Below are positions 11,104 through 23,507 of a stretch of 64,000 nucleotides of DNA, one piece after another. The notes under the pieces are model-generated. The model saw nothing but the letters and a program-made list of their open reading frames with translations. It searched no databases and had not been told where the DNA came from. Every line of letters begins with the position of its first letter. Within the stretch, counting starts at the first letter, position 1. A program made the position numbers and the translations under genes. Source of the DNA: Larix kaempferi (taxonomy: Eukaryota; Streptophyta; Pinopsida; Pinales; Pinaceae); assembly GCA_027924585.1 (NCBI GenBank), contig BSBM01001067.1:7276501-7340500 (forward strand), written 5' to 3'.

Positions 11104-14100
11104 TGATTGGTCCTGAATTATGGAAATAAAACATCATATTACTAGTTTGTTGGTTGATTATGAAGAGATGCATTTCTGAAAGAGTGCTATAGTTCACTGC
11201 GTTTTGATGAGGCCATCCGACACTAAATCTACTAAAGACTCCTACGTAAATTCCATGGGTTCAAATTAAACTCTACGACCATTGATATTGGTCAATTAAA
11301 TATTTTTAACATCAACCTCGATTTACAAATTTCAAATGGACATTTGGAATAACATTCTATTTCGCATCAACCCTAACATTTATTTAATTCTAAACGTTTA
11401 GGGCTTAATCTTTATTAATCTCATAATTATTAACCTTATTAATTTTAAAATCTATGATGAACTCTTTAATTAAAGTTTATGAGTAACTTTATATTTTTTT
11501 TAAATATTAAATTTTAATTCTTAACAAAACCTAGGTTATAACACTATATAAATGTATACGAAATTTAATTAAATTTAAATAAAATAACACTAACACTATA
11601 TAATTATATATGAAATTTGCCAAAACCTAGGTTATAACACTAAAACTAAATTTAAATAAAATAAATAAAAATAAATAAGGCAATTTCACTCGACCACTTA
11701 GCCCTTTTTACTCGACCCTCGGCTATGCAAAGGTGCGGCCACGCGGCTCCTCTTGTCAGTCCACCGCCATGCAAGAGTGGGAAAACCCTAAATAGGGTCA
11801 ATCCCCAAGGTGCGGCCATTTTCACCCTCTCTCTTGGAATTTTAGCTCTGCAACTCTATGCAAGCTTCGCTTAGGGTTTCAGACAGGAAGGAGCTTTTGA
11901 TCCAGCTTCTATGGTAGAAGCACTAGCACAAACCTGAGGAGGCTGTTACAAGTGTTTCTCATTTCCTAATCTGCCCGACATTTACGCTAGCTGGGTGTTC
12001 GAGCTATTGATCCGCGACTCTCCTTGTGGACTCTTCTGGATGCTTGTGTGTTGGGCCTGAGTCTTGTGGCATAAGATTGACTCGCCAAACTTGCGAGTTT
12101 CACATCTGTGCAGGCCCAGTGCCTTTAAAACTCAATTTTTATTGGGTTTTTCTTCATTTTTACTAGTCAGTTTAGCTAGTTTCTAGTTTCCCCTCTGCAG
12201 GAATGTGGACATGGCTTTATTGAATATCAATGGAAAAAGTTTTGTAAATCTCTGAATGTGAATTTTTCTTGGAATTTCTCTGAAGGTTTTGTTCGTTTCA
12301 TGGATTATATTCGAAGAGGATATCGAATTCTTTCCATTCATTAAAGAAATCTGCGTATGAATTACATGGTTTTTGGCCTTTTTGTTTACAACATATTCAT
12401 TTTCTCCCTTTTGCATTTAGTCCTTACAGCAATGGTTTATGGCTTGGTGGTATTATTTTCTTTTGAGAGGGCGCAGCCCAGAGAGCCCATCTCAAGAGTG
12501 CCCCTTTGTTAGATTTCTAGCTCCGGCTACGGAATGCTATAGTGGTATCATATTGATCAACCCAATATGGAAATGCAAAATATATTTATTTTATTATTAT
12601 TATTTTTGTTTTGAACCCCTGTAGAGTTGATAGTCCTGCTTTCATAATAATACTAGTGACAGAATGTGCTTTAATAATAATAAAATGACAGAATGTGCAA
12701 AATAAAATTTCATTGACGGGTACAATGCCACAAAATAATGTTCAAATTCTTAATTTTGTAAACTATGTATAAATTTAATGACGGAATCCTGGCAGGTTTG
12801 TGACCTGTATGGCCTGGCTGCACTTGCCCAGACACGTTGTGCACCTAGCTTGACTCGTGAGCTCTATTCGTATGTATTTTATTTTCTCGATGCTTGGATG
12901 CTAGGGTGAATCCAAAGATTTAGAGATGGGTGTTTGACTTGGCAATGCAACAGACCAATGAACTAGTTTTTATATGGTGTGGCTGGCAATACCTGTCACG
13001 GTTCATACTTGGTATACTTAAGAATTCAGTTTTTGAAGCTACGCTAGGGTTTCATACCTCTGCGCAAGGAGAGGTATGCTCCTGTAGTGTTGAGGTAGGC
13101 GCTTGCAGTGTTGAGGCTATGTGGAGCCCATTGGTTAGGCTGTTGGGCATTTGATGAGCCCTCTGTACTGGGCGCGTTACCTTTATCTATACTTTGCACC
13201 TAATTCTTATTATTTTATTATTTATTTGCCATGGCGCTTGGAGTGTGGAGGCTATGCTGAGCCCATCTTGGACTTGGCAACTGGTCGCACGATTTGCTCT
13301 CGGTGCTGAGCGATAGGGCTTGGCCCAATAAACCCTTTTATTACAATGCTCCTGGGCCTGGGCGTAGATGGCTAGCAGGGGTTGCCACGGGCGAAACATA
13401 CCTACGCCGTCAAGTATATCATCCTCCTATGGAGAAATATTGGGACCTGCAGCCTCGACCTATTGTTGCCATACCGACTCCACAATTGTTTCTGGGCAGT
13501 GTTGTAGATATGCCATTGATTGATTACAACCATTAATCGTAGCTACATCTTGCGTTCTCAAGCTTTTCCTATGGGTCTATGTGCTTTGTGCCGTATAAAG
13601 GGTTACTTCAACTGATTCTGTAAGCATACCTAATTGGGGAGGAACGATGTTAGATCCTATAGGTATGGACCCTAGTATTCGTGGGTTGCTTCTAGACAAA
13701 CCGATGTCCCATGCCATCGAGCTGCTGATGCTGTTATATTGTTGTACCAGCTTGTATTCTTAATCCCCTTATCCTGGACTTCTCTGAGGAATAATATAGG
13801 GATTATCAACCTGGTAACCGACTCCCTAGATGCTTTTGTAGGAAAGAAAATGCTCTCCTTCTCACACAAACAATGCACATATGCTAGGTTAATGTAGGTC
13901 GAGGATTCCGTTTGTGTGGAAGCTGTTTTTATTCAACAGAAATCATTCGATATTTTTTTTCTGGAACCAAATTGAAACGCCTGAAACGTTGTCCTTGATG
14001 GATTTTCAAGTAAAATGCATTCATTAGTGCAGTAAGAATCAAATTTTTGAAGTAAATTTTCACTGACTAGTGTGAGAAAGCCTTTATACTTTTGTCAGGA

Positions 14101-14960
14101 GTTTGATTATGCTTTGATATTAATGGTGATGAGATCTTAGAAACCAAGTTTCGAAGTGGTGGCTAGGAAGGGCAGGTTGAGTGAACATCAAGTTTCTGAA
14201 ATGAAAAAAAAAAAATCTTTATTGGCATGCAAAACTGATGATGAAAACCACGTGTTGAGTCCTAATTATAGTCTGAACTCTGCTACAATGGCTGCCATAA
14301 AATTGCTGAATTGATTAGCTCATGCACTCATGGAACACCGTTGTTAATCAGTTGAGAACAGTTTTGGGACTTTAAAGCTTTCAGGTGTATATAACTGAAT
14401 ATTTGTTGAAGAGGAGAGGAGATTGTATGGTCGTAGAAGCCATTCCAATATGTCACGAGATAAAATATTAGCATAAAATCCTATATATTTCTTTTAAAAA
14501 TATATATATATATATATCAGCATTTTTTAAATTATAGATTTTCTGTCTTAAATTTCTTGCTACCTAAATATTTAGGCTCCTTGATTTTCATTTGCACAAT
14601 TTTTACAGAAATTTATCACTTCTAATTTGCTCGGTTTATTAATTTTAACACAAGCTGTACTATGATAATAAAAAAAATACTGCTCGCTCATGTTATTTTT
14701 TTTATTTCTAAATATATTTCAAATATGTATCTATTTTGAAATACAAACACATATGTATAAACATGCAGTTTTCTAACATATCCAGATTTTCTAATGGTGT
14801 TCCAATTTGTGTTCGTGCAGGGAAAAGAGGCTGAAGTTTGGTGTTGTTCATACCTCAATTCTATCCAGGTTTATGTCCTAAGTTCTTGTAGGATTTAACA
14901 TCTTGAATCTTCATGGTGGTTTAGGCGTGTGCAGGCCCGAAAGGTCTAAAGTGTCTGAGC
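11104..14960 (-). other. Long leader between primer site and gag, no confident gene
   Basis: About 3.9 kb separates the primer site from gag. The gag-proximal part (about 11280-11690) is very AT-rich. The rest has higher complexity and, on the plus strand, gene-like traits: CTTAGGGTTTCAG near 11872, TTTCCCCTCTGCAG at about 12188-12201, and TTCGTGCAG at 14812-14820, followed 48 bp later by CCAG|GTTTATG. Short open stretches (for example 13294-13536 plus) match nothing I recognise. It could be ordinary leader or a captured host gene fragment in antisense; I cannot decide. Confidence 0.5.
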
Positions 14961-14977
14961 CTTAACCTCTGATACCA
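14961..14977 (-). other. Primer-binding site (initiator tRNA-Met type)
   Basis: On the minus strand the two bases after the 5' LTR are followed by TGGTATCAGAGGTTAAG, matching the plant initiator-Met primer pattern TGGTATCAGAGC for 11 of the first 12 bases. It identifies 14980-17751 as the 5' LTR. Confidence 0.85.
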
Positions 14978-14979
14978 TC

Positions 14980-17751
14980 TGTAGTGCTCTGGTTTTTACA
15001 GCAGAGCACTAAGTAAAATTTCTGAGTTAATTTTCTATGTATTAAACTTTATTCAAGTGTATGGGAATAAATTTCTAAAAATTTCTATGCTTCTAAATGA
15101 AATTTAGTATATTGTCTTGTCTTTATCAACCATACATTCGTATTTTAAAATAAACTAACATATCAATATTTTCTTTTCAACAATTTGTTCCAGCATAAGA
15201 ATATGTTTCACAGTAGTAAATCAGTAAATAGCAAGTTATATGCATGTTTAAAGTACATTTTAGCATAATAATCAAATAACGTAAATAACAAGGAAATTAC
15301 CTGATGCTGATGCTAGTAGACCGTAGGTTGTAGCAGGTTATGTTTTTATTCTCTTAGTCAGCCAAGACGATGTGTCCACCCTACCGACCAACTATTATCT
15401 TGCTGGCCCTTGGAAATCAAAGGATTTCCAAGCCCCCGAGCTCACAATCTGATAATCCCGAGAGCAGTGTTTACTTAGGTTCTCAAAACCATTCTCTGTT
15501 CTCAAACTCTTTTCTCTCCACTTCAAGCTATCTCCCTTACCTTCAACTTTCTTCCCCTCTATATACATTTCCTTCCTCGAGAAGACCTTGGGCTTACTCC
15601 ACCGCCCCAAACTCCCCCTCTCTAGCCCCTCAAACATTTACTCCTTTCACTAGTTCACTCATACACGTTTCATTATAAAAATGTATTTTTCACACACAAT
15701 GTACTGAATAATTAATTACACTCATGGTAAATTTATTTGATTTTGATTGACGGTCGTAAGTATTTATTACGGTGGGAATCATTACCCAAAGGTTATCCAT
15801 TCGGGACAAGGTTTATTAATTACAAGTCTATTCACCACCTTTGTATTTAATGTTATTAATGTAATTAATAAAATATTATATAAATAGTTGACCCTTTTCA
15901 ACTTCGACATGGTGTGTCTTAATGGTCTACCACATCCGTCAAGATAACTTATCTTGAGATTTAAATTCCAAGATTTGTATTGAATAATTAAATAGTAATA
16001 AACCATTTTCCATCACATCACATCCATTCCAAAATTGTTATCCTATTATGTTTAACTTAGTAATGGAAATAATCACACTCTAATCATTTATTAATCAATA
16101 TTCACATTTTTACCTATATTGCAATTGTTATGACATGGGTAGTAATATTATTAAAATAACATTAATTAAGTAATAATATTAATTAAATCACCACAAAGTA
16201 ATAATAAGTGGTGAATTTAATAAAAATGTATTTTAAATCATTTGTTTATCACATGAGTACCCTAACATCTAAATAGTATCGTCGTTCTTCTAAACAAAGC
16301 ACCCTTAAGTGCTTAAACAATCTTACTAATTAATTAGACAGTACCATTACCTTATTTACAACAATTCTCAGATGACAATGTGAATTGACGACACTTGTCT
16401 CAATTATTTATCACAATGTTTATCAACAAGTAATACATAGCTTAATTGACTTGTTTTACACATCTTAAATAACTTTATATTCATTATCTGAATTCGATCA
16501 ATGCATGATTAACATAATTACTTATGACGACTTATACATTTATTCAATATGTTAAGTGTTTGTATATCAATACTAGTGTACATGTGCAAGGTGTGCATGC
16601 GTGGCCAGCGTATGCACAGATCATAAAGGTACTATAGACAAACCCCATCCCGCCTATGCATACCTGCTAACTAATAGTAGTATTACCCCCATGTAGAAGA
16701 ACAAGCATAATATATATAGTACAATTACTTTAACATCTTCAGTTATTTAATAGTTAATTCTTTACGATTTCACATCATTATCTTTATCTTTACATTAGTT
16801 TAATCAATCATGTACAAGGAAGGGTACCTACTACCACTAACTCAAAATCAAGGAATACCCAACCCGCAATAGTACTAACTAACACATCCTCCCATCATAA
16901 CCTACGTCCTGCATCCTCCCTATCCTTCCTCTGCTAGTACAAAAGTGGATGTCGGACTCACCGACCTGACCACATAGAACTTGAGAGCGGTAGCGCCGGT
17001 TGAACAGTGGACCTATCCTCCCCTAGCAGGCATCCGACCATCGTCATCACAACTACATGGGGAGCGTGTCTCAGCACGGCCCTCCCACGACCTCGGGTCT
17101 CATGGAAACATAGGGTGGGAAACACATCCATCCCTTTCAACATACTGGGCCTACGCCCTTATCGACTCATACTTTGCTGCTATCGGGATTATTAGTTTGT
17201 GTTATCGTATCATCATTTTGGCTGCTAAGTTTACTGTACGAACATGTTTTTTCTGTTCAATATATCAGATCAAGTAACTGGCTATCCCATAGCCCTTGTG
17301 TCCTGTAGGTTAGTATTTCGCAAAATACAAATTTATAGAAAGCATTTCCCATTGATCGCCAATTGATCCATGTTATCAAAAATCATTTTATTTCATGTAA
17401 CCTTTTTAGTTCATCATAGATGCATATGACATATAACACTTCAATAATTTATATAAGAAGATGGTATCCACGTACCAAATCATATATTTCACATCTTATT
17501 AATGAAAACATATAAACATATACTGTAATCGTAAAATAAAGAAATCATATGATAATCATGACATCGTAACCGCATAACATAGTAACATCATAATCATGGT
17601 GAAATCATAAAACAAAGTAACATCATATAATGAGCTCCATCATATCGTAATATAGTTTACTCCGTCGAGCTGAGTTCAACAAAATATATAAGAAAATAAA
17701 GTATGGCGTGTCTAACTGATAAATATGCCTAGTCAAAATATAGGCGTTACA
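14980..17751 (-). repeat. 5' LTR of the chromovirus
   Basis: 2,772 bp and co-linear with 3786-6558 from end to end apart from a run-length indel near 16240. Differences include a cluster around 16987-17035, where about nine changes fall within 50 bp. It ends at the TAAAG duplication (17752-17756). Confidence 0.95.
15559..15566 (-). promoter_or_regulatory. Candidate TATA box in the 5' LTR
   Basis: The minus strand reads GTATATAGAGGGGAAG, a plausible TATA element, followed by a purine-rich stretch likely to be the start of the transcript. The same motif is at 4366-4372 in the 3' LTR. If right, U3 is about 2.2 kb and R plus U5 about 0.55 kb. No other support. Confidence 0.35.
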
Positions 17752-17756
17752 TAAAG

Positions 17757-17767
17757 GGGGTAATATT
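17757..17767 (+). other. Second half of the copia-like polypurine tract
   Basis: GGGGTAATATT follows the right TAAAG copy. Joined conceptually to the TTTTTAAAG before 3786, it matches ATTATAAAGGTGGGG at 24682-24695 just before the downstream LTR. The chromovirus therefore integrated inside this tract. Confidence 0.7.
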
Positions 17768-18058
17768 TGTAATATACCTAAAGTATATTGCCATGATATT
17801 ATGATGTATAATAATTTATGTTGTGCTAGTAGTAATATAGATCAATATTCTATTTAGTATATTGTAATTAATGATAGTCATTCTTTTTTCAAAGGACATG
17901 ACTTATCACCCCTTACGTGTATTTATATACACAACCGTTATATCTCAAGACACACACGATTTAATAATAAATAATAAGTATTTATCCCTTGAGGACTATA
18001 TGGATTCATCCTTGTTATAATGGATGTTCAAGTGAATTAATCTATTGAGTTCGCTTCA
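17768..18058 (+). repeat. Copia-like LTR with a polypurine tract on one side and a primer site on the other
   Basis: 291 bp, TGTAATATACC...TTCGCTTCA, matching 24701-24993 (shared blocks AATATACCTAAAGTATATT, TTACGTGTATTTATATACA, GGATTCATCCTTGTTATAATG). A polypurine tract precedes it (interrupted) and TGGTATCAAAGCG follows it, so this single LTR ends one unit and begins the next. Confidence 0.8.
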
Positions 18059-18060
18059 AT

Positions 18061-18277
18061 TGGTATCAAAGCGATTTTCTGCTAACTTGTAGCCAAGCAC
18101 TTTTTTCTAGTTGTAGAAAAATTTGGTTTGGTGACCTAACTTATCTATAGAGGACTTGAAGGAAAAATTCCTTGGGCTCGTGCCCAATTTATTGAGAGAG
18201 AAAAAAGAATAATAATAATAAGAAGAAAAACAACGAATGAAAAAATAAAAGTTATGCAATAATTGCTACATACATGA
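18061..18277 (+). mobile_element. Copia-like unit, 5' internal segment with primer site
   Basis: TGGTATCAAAGCG at 18061-18073 is an initiator-Met type primer site with one change, two bases after the LTR as usual in Ty1/copia. The remaining 200 bp is leader with AATAATAAT and A-rich stretches and no coding signal. It is broken at 18277 by the 5.2-kb insertion and resumes at 23503. Confidence 0.75.
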
Positions 18278-19679
18278 TGTAACATCCCAAAATCCTTGCC
18301 ACTTTCTAGAGGAAATGGGGTGAATTTTTTTGTTATTTAACATACTTCGACATTTGTACAATCATCAATTCACCTACCATAAGTGAATAACATCTAGACA
18401 ATTAGGTACATAGCTTTACTGCAATATTGAAAAGCCCTTCCAAGCATAGAGGCATGCAAACCAAGTTTCCCTTTTTAATATTATAAAGCAGGTTCTAAGT
18501 AGAAAATCACTTTCAACTTCGTGTACAAACTTGGGTAAGAAATACCACATAAGCTTCGAACTTGGTACAACATAGAAGAGCACTCTTTCTACACAATAAG
18601 TTAGTTCCATCACTTCGATGTTATCTTTAACAAAGTTCTCTTAACAAGAGTTATCTAACATTAGAAGCATGCATATGTACCATAAATCTCACATAGATAT
18701 AGACCAAGATATACACCTATCTTTCCATATAATGACATGCAATACTTGTTCAATATTATATCAAATAACAAATGATATATCATGGTGCAAATACTTGTAG
18801 AGTAATGAATCAGTTTGATATTCAATCATACTTGGTAATTATAACATGAAGTGCAATGATACACGAATATACATTCATGTGCTATATTCCATTTTATGCA
18901 AAGGTCCTTATTCAATAAGTTATATACTTATTCGACCTTTAGAAAACTTGTCAACACATCTTTACTGTAGAAATGGAAAGCCTTTTTGAACACAAAAGCA
19001 TGCAAACCAAATAATACTCTACATCATGATGTCATAGTTTTTTTTGGATAAGAATTCAACTCACCATTAGGTGTAAGTGTAATATTAATCTCACCATAAG
19101 TCAATGAAGACAAAGATATACACCTATAGATCAATACAAAGACATGTCAAAGTTTGTCTCTTACACCCATTAAATATTATGTTGAAAGGTGTAATCATAA
19201 CCTTAAAAAGATTTGGCTAGGTTATGTTGACTGTTCTCCTTTACATCATTCACACAATGTATACAAACATATTTTTTTTCATACATACTCTTACGTAGAT
19301 CACTATTGATGCAAATTTATCTAAGATAATGTCTCATTCTTTGTCCACATAAGATTCTTCACATTTATTCAAGTTCACAGGGAGCTTTATCCATTCTTCT
19401 ATTGCATCTACAATCATATTCTCACACATTTAATCATAATTTTTAATATATGTTCTCACATCAAAGACATGGAATGGTAAAACCTTAAGCATGTGTATGA
19501 TACTGTTCTTCCATAGGGTTAGTATTATACTGAAATCTCTTTTTCAACTAATTGTAGTCTCTTTTCCTTTGTCCATCCACTAATCAACTTTACATAAATA
19601 CATGAAGAACTAACATAATAGATTATCCTTTTTCACTTACATTAATCAAATACCATTAAGAATACGATTAATTGAGTCA

Positions 19680-19680
<1 letters not shown>

Positions 19681-19728
<48 letters not shown>
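19681..19728. repeat. AT dinucleotide microsatellite
   Basis: About 48 bp of almost pure TA repeats. Further runs lie at 20957-20984, 22850-22890 and 23025-23050. They account for the apparent Tyr-Ile repeat reading frames here. Confidence 0.95.
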
Positions 19729-19729
<1 letters not shown>

Positions 19730-20289
19730 ATGAGTATGATGACTCTTACAAGCATACTTTTCTTACCAACTCGGTAGAACTGAAAAATGGTTGTTCTTTT
19801 TGTCTTCTTCTTCTTGTATTCATCATACTTACTACATTTATTAGTACTATAAAATATACTCTAAAAACTCTAGATGCCTTTCCATTATTCACGATACATC
19901 AAATTGAATTAACATTCATAAATATTTGCTTACGAGAAACTGTTTTGGGCAATGCAACTCTCCACCCAACCGTAGACTCTTCGATGGTTTATACTCAGTC
20001 CGTACGAAGGCCACCCCTGAGCTGGGCATGGTGATCCACAAATAAGATAAAGAGTTTTTTAAAGTCTCGTCGCTCTAGAACTAATCACACACAACCCTAG
20101 AGGTTACTGCAGTACTCCTGCAAAACGAAAGGTAGTGCTCCTACCTAGTCACTTCTCGTGTCCTAACCTCTTGCATAGCTGTGGCGTTGTTCTTGGCGGG
20201 CCCAAGTCTGTACTCTAGACTTGACCTTCTATGCCCCGTGGCATATGCAAGTGTTTACCACTTTCTGTTCACGACGGTCATCCCATATG

Positions 20290-20800
20290 TAATATAACCC
20301 ATGCATTCGACAAGCCATCCAAGCATTTCGACATGCAATCAAAAGATATAATGTAACACAATTATATTGAATATGTATATGAAACATTTCCAATGCATTC
20401 GACGTGCAATCTATGCATTCGACATGCAATCTATGCATTCGACATCAAACAGGATTTGCAATTTACTAACATCATGAGCAAATATGTGAATTAAATCAAT
20501 GCATACAATGCATTCTACACGTAGTGACATATAGATGTAATGAAATACAAATATCATGAATATGTCTATGTAACATTTCCTATGCGTTCGACATGCAACC
20601 TATGCATTCGACATGCACCCAATAGACATAATGTAATACAAATATCATGAATCTATATATGTAACATTTTCAATGCATTCGACATGCAACTGATGGACAT
20701 AATGTAATGTGATGCCGACATAAATTCTATATAGATGAAACATAAGAAAATCATTCGATATGCAAATAATGCATTCGACATGCAACCACAAGATATCATG
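20290..20800. repeat. Dispersed-tandem repeat built on GCATTCGACATGCAA
   Basis: The motif ATGCATTCGACATGCAA recurs with small changes near 20300, 20326, 20396, 20415, 20433, 20583, 20603, 20675, 20753 and 20769. It is embedded in a looser unit of roughly 75-190 bp that also includes ATAATGTAATACAAATATCATGAAT and TATGTAACATTTCC. No coding potential. Confidence 0.75.
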
Positions 20801-21039
20801 CGATACAAGCATCCATTATGTGTGTGTAAATTTGATCAATGCATACAAAATCACTACTTCGACATCAAACATAATTTGCAATGCACCAGCATCATGAGCA
20901 TATATGTAAATTTAATCAATGCATACAACATGTCCATGCTAGCTCAACATTTAAATAAATATATATATATATATATATATATTTATCATAAGGTTGAAAA
21001 TTGCTGGAGCTCAACTCTTCTCAACACATATATGCATAT

Positions 21040-21380
21040 GAATATAAATATAGAATCCACTCGCCGCCCTTCAACGTTTTCCCCAAATCGTTGGCAACAT
21101 TGAAACAACATATAAATGTACAAATATAAATACTGAATCCACTCGCCGCCCTTCAACGTTTTCCCCAAATCGTTGGCAGCATTCAAACATCATATAAATG
21201 TATAAATATAAATACAGAATCCACTCGCTGCCCTTCAACGTTTTCCCCAAATTGTTGGCAGCATTCAAACAACATATAAATGTATAAATATAAATACAGA
21301 ATCCACTCGCCGCCGTTCAACGTTTTCCCCAAATCATTGGCAGCATTCAAACAACATATAAATGTATAAATGGAATTACA
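21040..21380. repeat. Tandem repeat, 82-bp period, four copies
   Basis: GAATCCACTCG starts copies at 21053, 21135, 21217 and 21299. Each contains CCCTTCAACGTTTTCCCC (CCGTTCAACG in the last) and a GGCAGCATTCAAACAACAT-like stretch. Copies are 90% or more alike by eye, so amplification looks recent. Confidence 0.9.
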
Positions 21381-21409
21381 GAACTTCCAAATACGTGTTC
21401 AAACAAACC

Positions 21410-21570
21410 CGTGAGCCATACAGAGCTGTAACCCGTTTTTATCACATCAATAGAGACATACAGAGCTTAAAAACGTTTTCCTCCCATCAATGGAGACATA
21501 CAGAGCTTAATTTTTTTTTCCTCCCATCAATGGAGACATACAGAGCTTAAAAACGTATTCATTCAAACCC
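21410..21570. repeat. Tandem repeat, 40-bp period, about four copies
   Basis: GAGACATACAGAGCTTAA recurs at 21453, 21493 and 21533, each followed by a CGTTTTCCTCCCATCAATG-like stretch; a divergent first copy lies at 21413. One copy has its ACG core replaced by a T run. Confidence 0.88.
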
Positions 21571-21647
21571 TTGAGCCATACATAGATGCCAAAGGCATTT
21601 TTCAGACTCAATGGACATTACAGAGATTAAAAAAAAACGTATTCATT

Positions 21648-22335
21648 GAATACAGAGCTTGCAAAAATCGTTTTCCAGCCAATCTTAGATGCCAAAAACG
21701 TTTCAAATCAATCCATGAAGAATGCAGAGCTTGCAAAAATCGTTTTCCAGCCAATCTTAGATGCCAAAAACGTTTCAAATCAATCCATGAAGAATGCAGA
21801 GCTTGCAACATCATTTTCCAACCAATCTTAGATGCCCAGGAAGAATACAGAGATTGCAAAATCGTTTCCCAGCCAATCTTAGATGCCAAAAACGTTTTAA
21901 ATCAATCCAGGAAGAATACAGAGCTTGCAAAATCGTTTTCTAGCCAATCTTAGATGCCAAAAACGTTTTAAATCAATCCAGGAAGAATACAGAGCTTGCA
22001 AAATCGTTTTCTAGCCAATCTTAGATGCCAAAAACGTTTTAAATCAATCCAGGAAGAATACAGAGCTTGCAAAATCGTTTCTAGCCAATCTTAGATGCCA
22101 AAAACATTTTAAATAAATCCAGGAAGAATACAGAGCTTGCAAAATCGTTTTCCAACCAATGTTAGATGCCAAAAACGTTTTAAATCAATCTAGGAAGAAT
22201 ACAGAGCTTGCAAAATCGTTTTCCAGCCAATCTTAGATGCCAAATACATTTTAAATCAATCCAGGAAGAATACAGAGCTTGCAAAATCGTTCTCCAGCCA
22301 ATCTTAGATGCCAAAAACATTTTTCACTCAAGCTT
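21648..22335. repeat. Tandem repeat, 71-72-bp period, ten copies
   Basis: CAGAGCTTGCAAAAATCG-type starts at 21653, 21725, 21797, 21848 (a copy shortened by about 20 bp lies before this one), 21919, 21990, 22061, 22131, 22202 and 22273. Unit content: CAGAGCTTGC, AATCGTTTTCCAGCC, AATCTTAGATGCC, AAAAACGTTTTAAATCAATCC, AGGAAGAATA. The start motif is shared with the 40-bp array beside it. A looser related pair lies at about 22381 and 22530 (ACAAAAACGTTTTTCA...CACAAAAACAGAGCTGC). Confidence 0.92.
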
Positions 22336-22734
22336 ACTGAAGAAAAGCAGAATGCCCAAATCGTTTTGAAATCAATAAATACAAAAACGTTTTTCAATCA
22401 ACCAAAATGCACAAAAACAGAGCTGCGAATTCGTTTTCCTCATACAATGCCTCATACCGAGTCCAAAACCGTTTTATCATACCAAGCATCATACAGAGAT
22501 GCCCCCAAAATCGTTTTTGCAATCAATGAATACAAAAACGTTTTTCACTCAATCGAAATGCACAAAAACAGAGCTGCCCCAATCCCATGAACAAATGCCG
22601 AGCCATGGACAAAATGCCCAGCCTTCCCCAAAAATGTTTATCTCCCAAAAACAAAAGAACAAAAAAATACCCAGTCTGCCAAACACATGCTCCACTACAT
22701 CTGCGTGAAGGCCAAATCCCCGAGGGCCAGCACT

Positions 22735-23230
22735 AGGTTAAAAAAATAATAAAAAAATATATACCACTCAATTAAAAAAAAATACTCTTTTCCATTTTCA
22801 TATCTATATAATATATCTCCATTTTTTTTTCCATATAAAGGCATAACAAAGAATATATATATAAAATACAATATATATATATATATTTATTCTCATATTA
22901 GAAACATAACAAATAATATATATATGTGAAATACATTATATATATTATTCTCATATGAGAAGCATAACAAATAATACATATATGTAAAATACATTATATA
23001 TATTATTCTCACATTAAAAACATAATTATAATATATATATATATATATAAACAAAATATATATATTTTTGCATAGTTGGATAAAAGCATAAATTTAAAAT
23101 TAAAATATATACATATATATATAAAAGTATACTAATATAAAATATCTACTTTTATATACATTCATAAATATATAAATAAATATATGTTCTCAATATAATG
23201 CACATACCTACACTAAATAATACATCTACA
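22735..23230. repeat. AT-rich low-complexity tract with a 70-80-bp irregular repeat
   Basis: Runs of TATATA alternate with the phrase TTATTCTCATATTAGAAACATAACAAATAATA (about 22887-22920), repeated with changes at about 22948 and 23004. No coding signal. Confidence 0.7.
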
Positions 23231-23507
23231 TATGTATTAATTTTCGGTTAAGAGACTTTAAATTTGAAACCGCTTTAAAGGATGCTATAAATTACTTAAC
23301 TTAATTCAAGTTAGAAAGCTAATTAAAGCCAAAGGCCACTGTGACTTTTACGACTTTAAGACTCTCCCCTTTGTGGTTCACCATGCCCTTTTTTCACTCT
23401 AGGTTGCATTGCGGGAACTAATTTAAGTTTTAGATAGCGTGGTCATGTAAGATAGACAAAAAATGAGTAATAAAAACTTTTACTAGAGATGGGGACATTA
23501 CACATGA

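Larger units (their letters stand above)
3786..17751 (-). mobile_element. Ty3/gypsy chromovirus-type LTR retrotransposon, full length, minus strand
   Basis: A 13,966-bp element bounded by two 2.77-kb LTRs (TGTAACGCC...CACTACA on its own strand) and a perfect TAAAG duplication. Reading the minus strand: 5' LTR, initiator-Met primer site, 3.9-kb leader, gag, protease, RT, RNase H, integrase, chromodomain-like tail, polypurine tract, 3' LTR. The TTCGGGACGAAG motif at the end of pol and the Met primer site suggest the Tekay/Del group (inference). I count about 65-70 substitutions between the LTRs, roughly 2.4%. Four coding lesions make it non-autonomous: a G-run frameshift near 10345, TAG at 8720-8722, TAG at 7969-7971 and TGA at 6715-6717. 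Confidence 0.95.
18278..23502. mobile_element. 5.2-kb LTR-like insertion (solo LTR or coding-free element) carrying satellite arrays
   Basis: Bounded by TGTAACATCCC at the left and GGGGACATTACA at the right, with a perfect 5-bp duplication CATGA (18273-18277 and 23503-23507). TG...CA ends and 5-bp duplications are gypsy-like. I find no internal repeat of the first bases, no primer site and no protein domain, so it is either a giant solo LTR or a non-coding element. Its core is a series of tandem arrays and AT dinucleotide runs (listed separately). The block 18300-19670 is non-coding, with no internal repeat I can see. The element at 59674 shares the first 15 bases (TGTAACATCCCAAAA). Confidence 0.8.

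Noticed and set aside
20280-22335. Possible CRISPR-like array of regularly spaced repeats
   Set aside because: Units are contiguous tandem repeats without unique spacers, and the genome is a plant's.
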